Source: an uncultured Oscillibacter sp. | GTDB taxonomy: Bacteria > Bacillota > Clostridia > Oscillospirales > Oscillospiraceae | Direction: 5' to 3' | Assembly: GCA_910588005.1 (NCBI GenBank) | Contig: CAJUQM010000008.1 | Span: 10,805 to 74,804, forward strand | Length of the DNA stretch: 64,000 nt | Part shown: in pieces, positions 42,137 through 51,048 of the stretch | Position numbering within the stretch: the first letter of the stretch is position 1 | Layout of the letters: each line of letters opens with the position of its first letter | Position numbers and translations under genes: made by a program | Notes under the pieces: model-generated | Database searches by the model: none | Seen by the model: the letters and a program-made list of their open reading frames with translations, nothing else | What the model was told of the DNA's origin: nothing

Positions 42137-42811
42137 ATGGAACAAAAAAAGGCCAAGTTGTCGGAGCGGACTGCCGACCGGCTGTATGAGATGATCGTGG
42201 AAGAGCACCGGTATAACCCGGGCTGCAAATTGCCGAATGAGAATGAACTCAGCGAAGAGCTGGGCGTTAGCCGGACCACGCTGCGGGAGGCGATCTCCTT
42301 TCTGGCGGCCCAGGGCGTACTGGAGATCTACCGGGGCAAGGGCACCTTTGTGGCGGAGAATTTTCCCGCCGAGGGGCTGGATCTGACGGCGCTGGCAGGC
42401 GTCCGCTCCCGGGGGCGGGCCAAGGACCTCTTTGAAATGCGGCTGATTTTCGAGCCGGCCACTGTGGCGCTGGCCTGCCAGCGGGCCAGCGACGAGGAGA
42501 TGCGGCAGATCCGGCGGAAAGCGGAGCGGGTGGTGGAGACTGCCGCCGCGGGCGGGGACTGGCCCCTTGCGGACCAGGAATTCCACTGGGCCATTATCAG
42601 GGCCTCTCACAATGAATATATGCGGAGGCTGTATCCCATCATCAACAGCGCCGTGAACGAGATTTTGCAGATTTCCCAAAACCGCCAGCACATGCAGGAC
42701 ATTGCCCTGCGGGATAACCGGCTGATTTTGGAGTTTCTCCTCCGGCGGGATGAGGCCGGAGCCAGATACGCCATGAGCATCCACATGAAACACCTGATCA
42801 ACACACTGTAG
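42137..42811 (+). CDS. GntR/FadR-family transcriptional regulator
   Basis: The 224-residue regulator has an N-terminal winged helix (LYEMIVEEHRYNPGCKLPNE, then LSEELGVSRTTLREAISFLA) and an all-helical FCD ligand domain with metal-type residues (FEMRLIFEPATVALAC, DQEFHWAIIRASHNEYM). It senses small carboxylates in known relatives. It precedes the cstA unit, whose upstream region has repeated TTGTaCAa sites; it is therefore the likely regulator of CstA. ATG at 42137 follows GGAGG. Confidence 0.92.
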   Translation: MEQKKAKLSERTADRLYEMIVEEHRYNPGCKLPNENELSEELGVSRTTLREAISFLAAQGVLEIYRGKGTFVAENFPAEGLDLTALAGVRSRGRAKDLFEMRLIFEPATVALACQRASDEEMRQIRRKAERVVETAAAGGDWPLADQEFHWAIIRASHNEYMRRLYPIINSAVNEILQISQNRQHMQDIALRDNRLILEFLLRRDEAGARYAMSIHMKHLINTL

Positions 42812-42833
42812 AGGGAGTTCTGCGCGGAGAGAG

Positions 42834-43002
42834 AATTGTATAATTTGTACAAGAGACCGTAAAAAAGCGGAAGAGAACACATGGCAATAGATAAATTTTA
42901 GAGAAATTTTTGGCGAATTGCACAAATAATTTAAATTTATTCACAAATTGTACACAAATTGGATGATACCCTCTTAACAAATTCGAAACGAGCGTGTATA
43001 AT
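42834..43002 (+). promoter_or_regulatory. Promoter and candidate operator cluster of the cstA operon
   Basis: -35 TTAACA (42974-42979), a 17-bp spacer and a perfect -10 TATAAT (42997-43002) are visible. Upstream lie three AT-rich similar sites: AATTGTATAATTTGTACAAG (42834), GAATTGCACAAATAATTT (42915) and ACAAATTGTACACAAATTGG (42943). They share TTGTaCAa/TTGcACAAa cores, as expected for a GntR-type dimer. Confidence 0.68.
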
Positions 43003-43042
43003 AGCGCCGTAAACAAACCGACTGAGACAAAGGGGTACCCTT

Positions 43043-43112
43043 TTGTCCGCCCTGGAAGGGCGGACAAGGCGCTTGTCCCCTGGGCCGGTAGGGCCGCCGG
43101 ATTCCGGCGGCC
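43043..43112 (+). promoter_or_regulatory. Two hairpins in the cstA-operon leader
   Basis: Hairpin 1 is TTGTCCGCCC-tggaa-GGGCGGACAA (43043-43067). Hairpin 2 is GGCCGCCGG-att-CCGGCGGCC (43092-43112). Neither has a U-tract. Hairpin 2 ends just before the AGGAG of the first gene, so it may affect mRNA stability or translation. Confidence 0.6.
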
Positions 43113-43129
43113 GTGAGAGGAGCCGCCAT

Positions 43130-43510
43130 ATGAAGTTTTGCCCCTTAAAGACGGCGGCCGGTGAGAAGGCCGCTTTGGCGGCGGAATACCGGACCGCCAA
43201 AAAGATGGATGTATTCCGCATGGGAGAGCGGCGGCTGTTTTTCCGCAGGCGGATGACGGCCTATTACATCTCCTATGATGAGATCGACCGCTTTTTCCGC
43301 CGGGTACTGATGGTGCCCGTGCGGGTCTCCTGCTGCGGCGGCGAGATGGCGGTGGAGCATGTGGTGCTCTGCTCCGGCGGGGAGGAGCTGGCCGTGGTGC
43401 TGCTGGCGGACCCCCGCATGGCCCCCTCTGTGATGGAGGCATTGAAAGAGCGGGCGCCCCATGCGGAGTGTGTAAAGCCCCCCGCGGGAGACGGAGGAGA
43501 GAATGGATAA
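43130..43510 (+). CDS. Hypothetical protein upstream of cstA (first gene)
   Basis: The 126-residue protein has no signal peptide or membrane segment. It contains YYISYDEIDRFFRRVLMVPV and a paired CC in RVSCCGGEMAVEHVVL, which read like a small beta-rich (PH-like) fold, but I do not recognise the family. AGGAG precedes the ATG at 43130. It overlaps the next gene by 8 bp. Confidence 0.7.
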   Translation: MKFCPLKTAAGEKAALAAEYRTAKKMDVFRMGERRLFFRRRMTAYYISYDEIDRFFRRVLMVPVRVSCCGGEMAVEHVVLCSGGEELAVVLLADPRMAPSVMEALKERAPHAECVKPPAGDGGENG

Positions 43511-44015
43511 GAATGAGGCTTTGGAAAAGCTGCTGAACGCCTACTCCCACAGTTACGATATTTTTCGGGATGTGGAGGTAGAGGGGGGGAGTTTTCCCGC
43601 CGCGGCCTTTTTCTACCTGCGGGATGAGCACTATCTGGTCCGCCGGGATAAACAGTTTTATGCCACGGAACAGCACGACTATACATATTTTTATTTGACG
43701 GAGCGCCTGGACCCGGAGACGCTGCGCCGTCAGATCGAACTCACAAAGGCGGCGGGGCTGAGGGAGATCAAGCCCCATAAAGAGCATATGTGCTCCTACG
43801 TCACGCTGGTAATTCTGGCGGACGTCATCGACCCGGAGGCGAAGAGGCTCTTGAAGCGGACCCGCTTCCAAAAAAACTTTCGGCTGGCACTCCATGGCTG
43901 GATGGAGTATCACATAGCTGCAATGGAATGTTCCACGTTGAGCTTCCTCTCCAATCCAGCCGGGAGAGTGGCTCGCAAGACCCTGGAGGGCAACTTCGCC
44001 CCCAGGGCAAAATAA
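43503..44015 (+). CDS. Hypothetical protein upstream of cstA (second gene)
   Basis: The 170-residue protein is mixed helical with stretches FYLRDEHYLVRRDKQFYATE and ETLRRQIELTKAAGLREI, and a conserved-looking C-terminal GWMEYHIAAMECS. No family is recognised and no membrane segment is evident. It overlaps the preceding gene by 8 bp and lies 21 bp before cstA, so all three are one operon. The pair may be accessory to CstA, which is inference. Confidence 0.72.
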   Translation: MDKNEALEKLLNAYSHSYDIFRDVEVEGGSFPAAAFFYLRDEHYLVRRDKQFYATEQHDYTYFYLTERLDPETLRRQIELTKAAGLREIKPHKEHMCSYVTLVILADVIDPEAKRLLKRTRFQKNFRLALHGWMEYHIAAMECSTLSFLSNPAGRVARKTLEGNFAPRAK

Positions 44016-44036
44016 GAAGGGAGAGTGTACCTAGCA

Positions 44037-45746
44037 ATGAATGGTCTGTTACTTCTGATCATCAGCGTTGCTGTGCTGGTCTGCGGTTACGTCTTCTATG
44101 GCCGCTGGCTGTGCAAGCAGTGGGGTGTTGGCGAAAACGACAAGCCCACCCCTGCCCATACCATGGAGGACGGCGTCGACTACGTCCCCGCCAAGGCTCC
44201 GATCCTGATGGGCCACCACTTCTCGTCCATCGCGGGCGCCGGTCCGATCACCGGTCCCATCAATGCCGCCGGTTTCGGCTGGCTCGCCTGCACGCTGTGG
44301 ATTCTCATCGGCGGCATCTTCTTCGGCGGCGTCCATGACTTCGGCGCCCTGTTTGCCTCCGTCCGCCACGGCGGCAAGTCCATCGGCGAGATCATCTCCA
44401 CCAACATGAGCAAGCGGGCCAAGATGCTGTTTCTGGTCTTTGCCTATCTGACGCTGATCCTGGTGGTGGCGGCGTTCGCCTCTATTGTGGCCGGCACCTT
44501 CGGCGCCACCTTTACCGAGGCGGGCGCTGTGGATTACGCCGCCTCCGAGGCCAATGCCCGTGTGGCCATGGTTTCCCTGCTGTTCATCCTGATCGCCATT
44601 GTATTCGGCTTCCTGGTGTACCGCCGGAATGCCCCGATGAGCGTGGCCAGCGTCATCGGCGTCATCGCCATTGTGGTGATCATCGCCATCGGCATGAACT
44701 TCCATCCCATCTACCTGTCCGCCTCCGCCTGGATGTGGATCTGCGGTATTTACATCGCCATTGCCTCCGTCACGCCGGTTTGGATTCTGCTCCAGCCCCG
44801 CGACTACCTGTCCAGCTTCCTGCTGTACGCCATGCTGGCCCTGGCCGTGGTCGGTGTGTTCCTGGCCCATCCCTCTATGAGCAGCCTGCCCGCCATTGAG
44901 ATGAGTCCCGCCGCCGGTCCCATCTTCCCGGTGCTGTTTACCACCATCGCCTGCGGCGCCATCTCCGGCTTCCATTCCCTGGTCTCCTCCGGCACCACCT
45001 CCAAGCAGCTGGATAAAGAGACCGACGCAAAGCCCATCGCCTACGGCGGCATGCTGCTGGAGTGCGTGCTGGCGATCCTGACCCTGTGCGCGGTGGCCTA
45101 TGCCTTCAGCTGGAACGCCGCCAATCCCGATTCCGCCCTGAAGGGCGCTACCGCCATCTTCGGCGGCGGCCTGGCCCACATGATTGACGACACCATTCCC
45201 GGCACCTATAACATTTTGTACACCCTGCTGGTGCTGACCTATTCCGCTTTCTGCCTGACCTCTCTGGATACCGCCACCCGTCTGGCCCGCTTTATGTTCC
45301 AGGAGTTTTGGCTGGATGGCAGCAAGGGCGAGACCCCCGAGAATGTCACCGGTTACAAGAAGATCCTGTCCAATATGTACGTCTCCACCGCCATCACCGT
45401 GGTGCTGGGCGTCGTGTTGGGTCTGAACGGCTATGAGAAGATCTGGGCGCTGTTTGGCTCCGCCAACCAGCTGCTGGCGGCTTTGGGCCTGCTGGCCGTG
45501 GCCACCTGGCTGGGCAATGTGGGCAAGAACAACAAGATGTTCCTGATTCCCATGTTCTTCATGCTGGTTGTCACCATCGCCTCCCTGATCATCAACACCG
45601 TCAAGCAGGTGGGCCTGATCTCCGCAGGCGGCGCCGACTGGGGACCCTATGTCCAGGCCGTCCTGGGTGTGCTGCTGGTGGTTCTGGCGGTCATCTTGGC
45701 CATTGAGGGCATGGCCACCATCTCCAAGCAAAAGCAGAGAGCCTGA
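44037..45746 (+). CDS. cstA: Carbon starvation protein CstA / pyruvate or peptide transporter
   Basis: The 569-residue polytopic protein has CstA signatures: VDYVPAKAPILMGHHFSSIAG-type N-terminal motif (about 45-65), ITGPINAAGFGW, and SGFHSLVSSGTTSKQL. About 15 membrane helices are visible. Relatives take up pyruvate or peptides on carbon limitation. ATG at 44037 is preferred, though the GGGAG site is 13 bases away; a GTG at 44025 is too close to it. A strong terminator follows. Confidence 0.93.
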   Translation: MNGLLLLIISVAVLVCGYVFYGRWLCKQWGVGENDKPTPAHTMEDGVDYVPAKAPILMGHHFSSIAGAGPITGPINAAGFGWLACTLWILIGGIFFGGVHDFGALFASVRHGGKSIGEIISTNMSKRAKMLFLVFAYLTLILVVAAFASIVAGTFGATFTEAGAVDYAASEANARVAMVSLLFILIAIVFGFLVYRRNAPMSVASVIGVIAIVVIIAIGMNFHPIYLSASAWMWICGIYIAIASVTPVWILLQPRDYLSSFLLYAMLALAVVGVFLAHPSMSSLPAIEMSPAAGPIFPVLFTTIACGAISGFHSLVSSGTTSKQLDKETDAKPIAYGGMLLECVLAILTLCAVAYAFSWNAANPDSALKGATAIFGGGLAHMIDDTIPGTYNILYTLLVLTYSAFCLTSLDTATRLARFMFQEFWLDGSKGETPENVTGYKKILSNMYVSTAITVVLGVVLGLNGYEKIWALFGSANQLLAALGLLAVATWLGNVGKNNKMFLIPMFFMLVVTIASLIINTVKQVGLISAGGADWGPYVQAVLGVLLVVLAVILAIEGMATISKQKQRA

Positions 45747-45802
45747 TTTGACCTTCTGCGGCACGGCGGAGTTTTGCCAGTCTCCGCCGGGGCTGAAAAT
45801 GG

Positions 45803-45836
45803 AAAGGACTGCCGCGTAAGCGGCAGTCCTTTTTTC
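45803..45836. terminator. Terminator between cstA and aroQ
   Basis: A perfect 13-bp stem (AAAGGACTGCCGC / GCGGCAGTCCTTT) with loop GTAA is followed by T's on the plus strand. It ends cstA and probably also the convergent aromatic operon. Confidence 0.92.
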
Positions 45837-45899
45837 CGGCAGGCGTCCAGGTGGTTTTCCCGGACGCCTGCCGGTCTTTGAAAGAGGATGGCAGGAGCT

Positions 45900-46325
45900 T
45901 TATTCCGCCAGTATCCGCAGCGCCTCCAGATATCCCGGCAGCCCGCGGCCCCGGACAGTGCCCACGCAGGCCGGCCGGATATAGGAGACATGACGGAATT
46001 CCTCCCGGCTGTCCGGGTCGGAGACGTGGACCTCTACCGTGGGAATCCCCACGGCTTTCACGGCGTCCAGAAGGGCCACGCTGGTGTGGGTGTAGGCGGC
46101 GGGGTTGATGATTATGCCGTCCACCTTTTCAAAATAGGCCTGCTGGATGGCGTCCACCAGTGCCCCTTCATGGTTGGACTGAAAGAAACGGACCTCCACT
46201 CCCAGCCTGTCCGCCTCCTCCTGGATCATAGCTTTTAGATCCTCATAGGTGGCGCTGCCGTAGATCTCCGGCTGACGGATACCCAGCATGTTCATATTTG
46301 GGCCGTTAATGACCAGAATTTTCAC
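45900..46325 (-). CDS. aroQ: 3-dehydroquinate dehydratase, type II
   Basis: The 141-residue enzyme has LVINGPNMNMLGIRQPEIYG (catalytic Tyr near 25), FFQSNHEGALVDAIQ, NPAAYTHTSVAL and VEVHVSDPDSREEFR. It converts 3-dehydroquinate to 3-dehydroshikimate. The start is GTG, 20 bp inside the aroE-aroK gene, with GGAGG upstream. It is the last gene of the aromatic operon. Confidence 0.95.
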   Translation of the reverse strand: MKILVINGPNMNMLGIRQPEIYGSATYEDLKAMIQEEADRLGVEVRFFQSNHEGALVDAIQQAYFEKVDGIIINPAAYTHTSVALLDAVKAVGIPTVEVHVSDPDSREEFRHVSYIRPACVGTVRGRGLPGYLEALRILAE

Positions 46326-47616
46326 AGAAATCCCTCCAAATGCGGACGGCGGCTTCCTCCGCCGAGGCGTCGTTTTCGATCAATACGTCAGAGGCGGCAG
46401 CATACAGCGGACGGCGGAGGCGCTCCATTTCCTCCAGCTTTCCGCTTTGAGAGAGGGGGCGTCCCTCTGTCGGCAGTTGGCGCACATCCCGGTGGAGGTG
46501 GTATACCCGTCCGGTGCGGCGCATGGCGGTCCGGTTCTCCGGCCGCAGGATGGCTCCTCCGCCGGTGGCGATCACCTGTCCGCTCTTTCCGCAGACCTCC
46601 GCTAAGACCTGGCTCTCCAGGCTTCGAAAGATCTCCTCGCCCTGCCGGGCGAAGATCTCCGGAATGGGAACTCCGGCTCTGCGGACGATTTCCGCATCCA
46701 GGTCTATAAAGGGCTTGCCGGAGAGCACAGCCAGAGCTTTTCCCGCGGTGGTCTTGCCGCTGCCCGGCATGCCCGCCAGGACGAGGTTGGTCTGATCTTG
46801 CCAGAGCCGGGAGATGATGCCCTCCAGTTCACGATCGGGGATGACCCTGTCAAAGAACAGTTCCTCCGCCCGTTTGGCCTGGGAGACCAGCATGGGAAGC
46901 CCGCCGGTATACCGGATCCTCCGGACCCTGTTTTCCCCCAGAGATTCCAGGGGGATCTCTCCATCCCGGGTCCGGAATTCCAGATCAAGGGCCTCCGCCT
47001 GCAAAAGAAGATTCGTCCGGCCGGGGTTATAGACCACATCTGCCACGTCCGTCACAGCGGGCAGAAGCCGCAGGTCCGCGGGCTGTCCGTCCATATGGGG
47101 CCACATCCCCACGGGGGTGGTGTTGACGAGGACCTGGGCGTCTTTGTGGCGTTCCGGAAGATTTTGATAGTTGTCCGGACCCGTCCGGGAAATCACCGCG
47201 ATCTCCCGGGCGCCCTCCTGCCGCGCGGCGGCCTGGGCTGTGAGAGACGCCCCTCCGCTGCCTAAGACGACCACCTTCTTCTCCCGCAGGGAGATGGACG
47301 CCCGGCGGAGCATGTACAAAAAACCGTCAATGTCGGTGTTATAGCCATAGAGCTTTCCCGCCCGGCGGACCAGGGTGTTCACGCTGCCGATGCGCTCCGC
47401 CGCCGGGTCGAGGGCGTCGCAGAATTTCATCACCTCCCGCTTATAGGGGATGGTGACATTCAGCCCTCCCAGGTCCTCCCGGTGGAGAAAGCCCTCCAGC
47501 GAATCCGGTTCCAGCTCAACGAGGCGGTAGTCCTCACAGCCCAGCGCCCGGTGGATGGGCACGGACCAGCTGTGGCCCAGCTTCCGTCCCAGCAGGCCGT
47601 AAATCCGCTGTTCCAT
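46306..47616 (-). CDS. aroE-aroK: Fused shikimate dehydrogenase-shikimate kinase
   Basis: The 436-residue protein joins AroE (1-265) and AroK (275-436). AroE has KLGHSWSVPIHRALG, NVTIPYK (catalytic Lys about 59), GYNTDIDGF and the NADP loop VVLGSGGASLTAQAA. Its C-terminal part has an insertion of about 18 residues (211-235) before GGLPMLVSQA. AroK has Walker A GMPGSGKTT (282-290), FIDLDAE, and ATGGGAI. The fusion links reduction of 3-dehydroshikimate with phosphorylation. The start overlaps the pheA stop (TAATG). Confidence 0.94.
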   Translation of the reverse strand: MEQRIYGLLGRKLGHSWSVPIHRALGCEDYRLVELEPDSLEGFLHREDLGGLNVTIPYKREVMKFCDALDPAAERIGSVNTLVRRAGKLYGYNTDIDGFLYMLRRASISLREKKVVVLGSGGASLTAQAAARQEGAREIAVISRTGPDNYQNLPERHKDAQVLVNTTPVGMWPHMDGQPADLRLLPAVTDVADVVYNPGRTNLLLQAEALDLEFRTRDGEIPLESLGENRVRRIRYTGGLPMLVSQAKRAEELFFDRVIPDRELEGIISRLWQDQTNLVLAGMPGSGKTTAGKALAVLSGKPFIDLDAEIVRRAGVPIPEIFARQGEEIFRSLESQVLAEVCGKSGQVIATGGGAILRPENRTAMRRTGRVYHLHRDVRQLPTEGRPLSQSGKLEEMERLRRPLYAAASDVLIENDASAEEAAVRIWRDFCENSGH

Positions 47617-48752
47617 TACACTTCCGCATAGCTGCCCAGGAACTGGAACTGGGCGCAGCTGCGCTCCATCTCCTTCAGCATGGCCAGAACGCCGGAGTCC
47701 TGGACAGACGCCTCCAGCTCTATGAAGAAGATGAATTCAAAGTCGCTGCCGGCCACCGGGCAGGACTCCAGTTTGGTCATATTGATGTCCAGCGCCGCAA
47801 GCTTGGAGAGGATATCATAGAGGGCGCCGGGCTTGTTCTCAAAGGCGATGATCAGGCTGATCCGGTTGGCGCCGGCGTAGATCACCGGCTTTTTGGTGAC
47901 GCAGATGAAGCGGGTATAGTTGTTGTCGCTGTCCTGGATGCTGTTGTCCACACACTCCAGACCGTACAGCGCGGCGCAGGGGTGGGAGGAGATGGCGGCG
48001 GCGTGGCGGCTGCCGCTCTCAGCCACCATCTTGGCGGCGGCGGCGGTGTTGCCGCAGGGGATGATCTTTACGTCTTTGAGGCCGCTCAGGAATTTGGAGC
48101 ACTGGCCGATGGCCTGCTCGTGGGAGTAGATTTCGGTGATATCCTCCGGTTTGACCCCGGGCAGGGCCAGCAGCTCGTGGCGGATACACAGCCGGGCGGA
48201 GCGGACAATGGAGAGGTCGTGCTCCTGCAAGAGCTGATACACGGCGCGGACGGAGCCGTTGGAGCTGTTTTCAATGGGGAGGACGCCGAATTTGCAAAAG
48301 CCGGATTCCACGGCGGCCGCCACTGCCTGAAAACTCTTCACATACATGATGTTTCCCCGGGGCAGCAGCCGGTCGCAGGCCACCTGAGAGTTAGCGCCCT
48401 CCACACCCTGGCAGGCCACCAGTCCCGTCTGGGGGAATACCTCGCCCCCGGCGGCCAGAGAGTCCTTGATTCGGGACTCCACACGGGTGGGGGAGGAGAT
48501 CAGCTCCGCCTGCCGGGAGCGGGCCAGCTCAAAGAGGGTGGAGTAGAGATGGTAGGCGTAGCGCTCCTTGTCCCCGGCCCGTTCCGTCACCTTGGCCAGG
48601 ATCTCCCGCTCCCGCTGTTTATTTAGGATCGGGAGGCTGTGCTGGTTTTTGTAGGCGGCCACTTCCTCGCTCAGGGCCATGCGCTCTAAGAAGAGGGCCA
48701 GCAGCTGGTCGTCTACGGCGTCGATTTTTGTGCGAATCTCAGAAAGTTCCAT
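47616..48752 (-). CDS. pheA: Bifunctional chorismate mutase / prephenate dehydratase
   Basis: The 378-residue P-protein has an AroQ-type chorismate mutase domain (1-85; IRTKIDAVDDQLLALFLERM), a prephenate dehydratase domain (about 105-290; GVEGANSQVACDRLLP, NSSNGSVRAVYQLL, DNNYTRFICV) and a C-terminal ACT domain (about 300-375) for Phe feedback. It makes phenylpyruvate from chorismate. The ACT segment GALYDILSKLAALDINMTKLE is clear. Its start overlaps aroC by 14 bp. Confidence 0.95.
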   Translation of the reverse strand: MELSEIRTKIDAVDDQLLALFLERMALSEEVAAYKNQHSLPILNKQREREILAKVTERAGDKERYAYHLYSTLFELARSRQAELISSPTRVESRIKDSLAAGGEVFPQTGLVACQGVEGANSQVACDRLLPRGNIMYVKSFQAVAAAVESGFCKFGVLPIENSSNGSVRAVYQLLQEHDLSIVRSARLCIRHELLALPGVKPEDITEIYSHEQAIGQCSKFLSGLKDVKIIPCGNTAAAAKMVAESGSRHAAAISSHPCAALYGLECVDNSIQDSDNNYTRFICVTKKPVIYAGANRISLIIAFENKPGALYDILSKLAALDINMTKLESCPVAGSDFEFIFFIELEASVQDSGVLAMLKEMERSCAQFQFLGSYAEV

Positions 48753-49830
48753 GATTTCCCTCCAACAGTAAGTCTAAAAGCACGGCGGCGGTCACCGCCT
48801 CCACCACCGGGACGGCCCGGTGGGCGATACAGGGGTCGTGACGGCCTTGAATGACCAGGCCGGCCGCCTCCCGGCTGGACAGGCTTACTGTCTGTTGGGG
48901 CCGGGAGATGGACGGTGTGGGTTTTATGGCCGCCCGCAGAGTGATGGGCATGCCGGTGGTAATTCCTCCCAGAATGCCGCCTGCATGGTTACTGGATGTG
49001 ACAATTTCTCCGTCCTCCACGGTGAAGGGGTCGTTGTTCTCCGAGCCGTGAAGACGGGCGGAGGCGAAACCGCCGCCAAACTCCACGCCCTTCACGGCGG
49101 GGATGCCGAAGAGGGCTGCGGCCAGGCGGTTTTCCACCCCGTCAAACATGGGATCGCCCAGCCCGGCGGGCAGGCCCACAGCGGCGCACTCGACAACGCC
49201 GCCCACGCTGTCCAAGGCCTGACGGGCCTCCAGGATCAAAGACTGCATCCGTGCTCCGGCGTTGTCGTCCAGCACGGGGAAGGGCTTGGCTGCCACGGCG
49301 CCGAAAAGCTCTGCCGTGGGACGCAGGGGAAAGGACCGGTCGGTCTCCGTTCCCACGGAGGCCAGATGCGCTCCCACAAAGATGCCCCGCCGGGACAGAA
49401 TCTGCTTTGCGATGCCGCCGGCCACACACAGCGGGGCCGTCAGCCGTCCGGAGAAATGTCCGCCGCCCCGCAGATCCGCATGCCCGCCCCACTTGACCCA
49501 GGCGGTGTAGTCCGCGTGGGAAGGGCGGGGACGATCCTGCAGCTGACGGTAATCCGAAGAGTGCTGGTCGGCGTTTTCAATCATGGCGCACAGCGGCGCG
49601 CCGCAGGTGGCGCCGTTTTCCAGTCCGGAGAGAAACACGGGCGTATCCGCTTCTCTTCTGGCGGTGGAGAGCGGGTTTTTTCCCGGTTTCCGGCGGTCCA
49701 GAAAGGCGTTTAGCTCCTCCAGATCAATGTTCTCCCCGGCGGGCAGGCCGTCTATCAAAACACCGATGGCCCTGCCGTGGGACTGGCCGAATACCGAGAC
49801 CCGCAGCAGCTTTCCAAACTCAGAGGACAC
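48739..49830 (-). CDS. aroC: Chorismate synthase
   Basis: The 363-residue FMN-dependent enzyme has FGQSHGRAIGVLIDGLPAG, a basic loop DRRKPGKNPLSTARREADT, the AHxDLRGGGHFSGRLTAPLC-like stretch and a late ITTGMPITLRAAIKPTPS. It forms chorismate from EPSP. GTG at 49830 is chosen: GGGAGG lies 8 bases upstream and the product begins SSEFGKLLRVSVFG like its homologues. It overlaps aroA by 11 bp. Confidence 0.95.
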   Translation of the reverse strand: MSSEFGKLLRVSVFGQSHGRAIGVLIDGLPAGENIDLEELNAFLDRRKPGKNPLSTARREADTPVFLSGLENGATCGAPLCAMIENADQHSSDYRQLQDRPRPSHADYTAWVKWGGHADLRGGGHFSGRLTAPLCVAGGIAKQILSRRGIFVGAHLASVGTETDRSFPLRPTAELFGAVAAKPFPVLDDNAGARMQSLILEARQALDSVGGVVECAAVGLPAGLGDPMFDGVENRLAAALFGIPAVKGVEFGGGFASARLHGSENNDPFTVEDGEIVTSSNHAGGILGGITTGMPITLRAAIKPTPSISRPQQTVSLSSREAAGLVIQGRHDPCIAHRAVPVVEAVTAAVLLDLLLEGNHGTF

Positions 49831-51043
49831 GTACGTCACCTCCCAGCCTCTCATACTCCCGCCAAAAGCCGGGATAGGACTTTTTGACCGCCTCGCCGCC
49901 CCGGATCACCACGGGTCCCCGGCAGCGGGTGGCGGCGATGGCCGCGGCCATAACGATGCGGTGGTCGTTGGCGCCGTCCACAATACCGCCGGAGAGCTGG
50001 TCTACGCCGTGGACAGTCAGAGTATCCGGTCCCTGCTCCGCCTCGCCGCCCAGGTCTGTGAGCATTTCGCAGACGGTGGACAGGCGGTCGCTCTCCTTCA
50101 GCCGCAGCCGGGCCGCCCCCACGAAGCGGGTGTCTCCCCGCCGGAGCGCCGCCATCACCGCCAGGGGCGGCAGCAGGTCCGGACAGTTGGAGAGGTCAAT
50201 GGTTGCCGTTCCCGCCCCGGAGAGCGTTCCGGCGTGGGCGACTACTATCCGGTCCCCCTGAAAAGAGCCGTTTTCCATGCCGCGGATGCGGACCGTGCTG
50301 CCCAGAGTTTGGGCGGCGCACCAGAAGGCGGCCTGGGACCAATCCGCCTCCACCGCCGTGTCAAAGGGCTGGTATATGGCGGGGGTGATCTGAAAGGTGT
50401 CGTTTCCTGGGAAAAAGCGGACAGGGACGAAGGCCCGCTCCAGCACGCCCATGGTCATGGTGACATAGGCGGCGGATTCCAGCGCCGTGGTGCTCACTAC
50501 GGTGCTGGGACCGTCCAGCAAGGGCAGGGCCAGCAGCAGCCCGGTAAAAAACTGACTGGAGACATTCCCCGGCAGACGGTATTCCCCTGGGGTCAATTGG
50601 CCCTCAAGGGTTAAAACGCCGTTTTCCTGCGTGCAGGAGATGTTCCGGTTCCGAAATAGGTCCAAGTAGGGATGCTGAGGCCGCTCCATCAGCCGGCCCC
50701 GGCCGGAGAAAACGCCTCCCTGCCCCGCCGTCAGGGAGATGGGGATGAAAAAGCGGAGGGTGGAACCGGACTCCCCGCAGTCGAACCGGGGGAGATCTCC
50801 AAAGGGCTGGCGGATCCCGCCGATTCCGCTGATCCGCAGGCCGTCCTCCACCGCTGTCCACTGGGCGCCCAGGGCCTGGGCACAGCGCAGGGTGGCCTCG
50901 ATATCCTGGGAGAAGTCCGCATGGCGGATGGTGCTGGTCCCTGCCGCCAGGGCGGCGGCGATGACGAACCGGTGGGCCATGGATTTGCTGGGCGGCGGCG
51001 TCACCGGACCGGAGAGCCGCCTGGGCTGAATGCAGACGTCCAT
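49820..51043 (-). CDS. aroA: EPSP synthase (3-phosphoshikimate 1-carboxyvinyltransferase)
   Basis: The 407-residue enzyme has PPSKSMAHRFVIAAALA (N-terminal substrate motif), CGESGSTLRFFIPIS, and LRLKESDRL with the conserved Lys/Glu-Ser-Asp. It transfers enolpyruvyl to shikimate-3-phosphate. ATG at 51043 is chosen because GGAGGG lies 9 bases upstream; a TTG at 51052 lies within that site. It has the usual two-domain length, slightly short. Confidence 0.95.
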   Translation of the reverse strand: MDVCIQPRRLSGPVTPPPSKSMAHRFVIAAALAAGTSTIRHADFSQDIEATLRCAQALGAQWTAVEDGLRISGIGGIRQPFGDLPRFDCGESGSTLRFFIPISLTAGQGGVFSGRGRLMERPQHPYLDLFRNRNISCTQENGVLTLEGQLTPGEYRLPGNVSSQFFTGLLLALPLLDGPSTVVSTTALESAAYVTMTMGVLERAFVPVRFFPGNDTFQITPAIYQPFDTAVEADWSQAAFWCAAQTLGSTVRIRGMENGSFQGDRIVVAHAGTLSGAGTATIDLSNCPDLLPPLAVMAALRRGDTRFVGAARLRLKESDRLSTVCEMLTDLGGEAEQGPDTLTVHGVDQLSGGIVDGANDHRIVMAAAIAATRCRGPVVIRGGEAVKKSYPGFWREYERLGGDVRVL

Positions 51044-51048
51044 GGGCG

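Noticed and set aside
42798..43913. A 371-residue minus-strand frame opposite the unknown cstA-operon genes
   Set aside because: Low-complexity Arg/Pro/Ser translation; the plus-strand frames have ribosome sites, overlaps and operon order.
44049..45764. A 571-residue minus-strand open frame opposite cstA
   Set aside because: Very Gly/His/Gln-rich shadow translation of the clear cstA frame on the plus strand.
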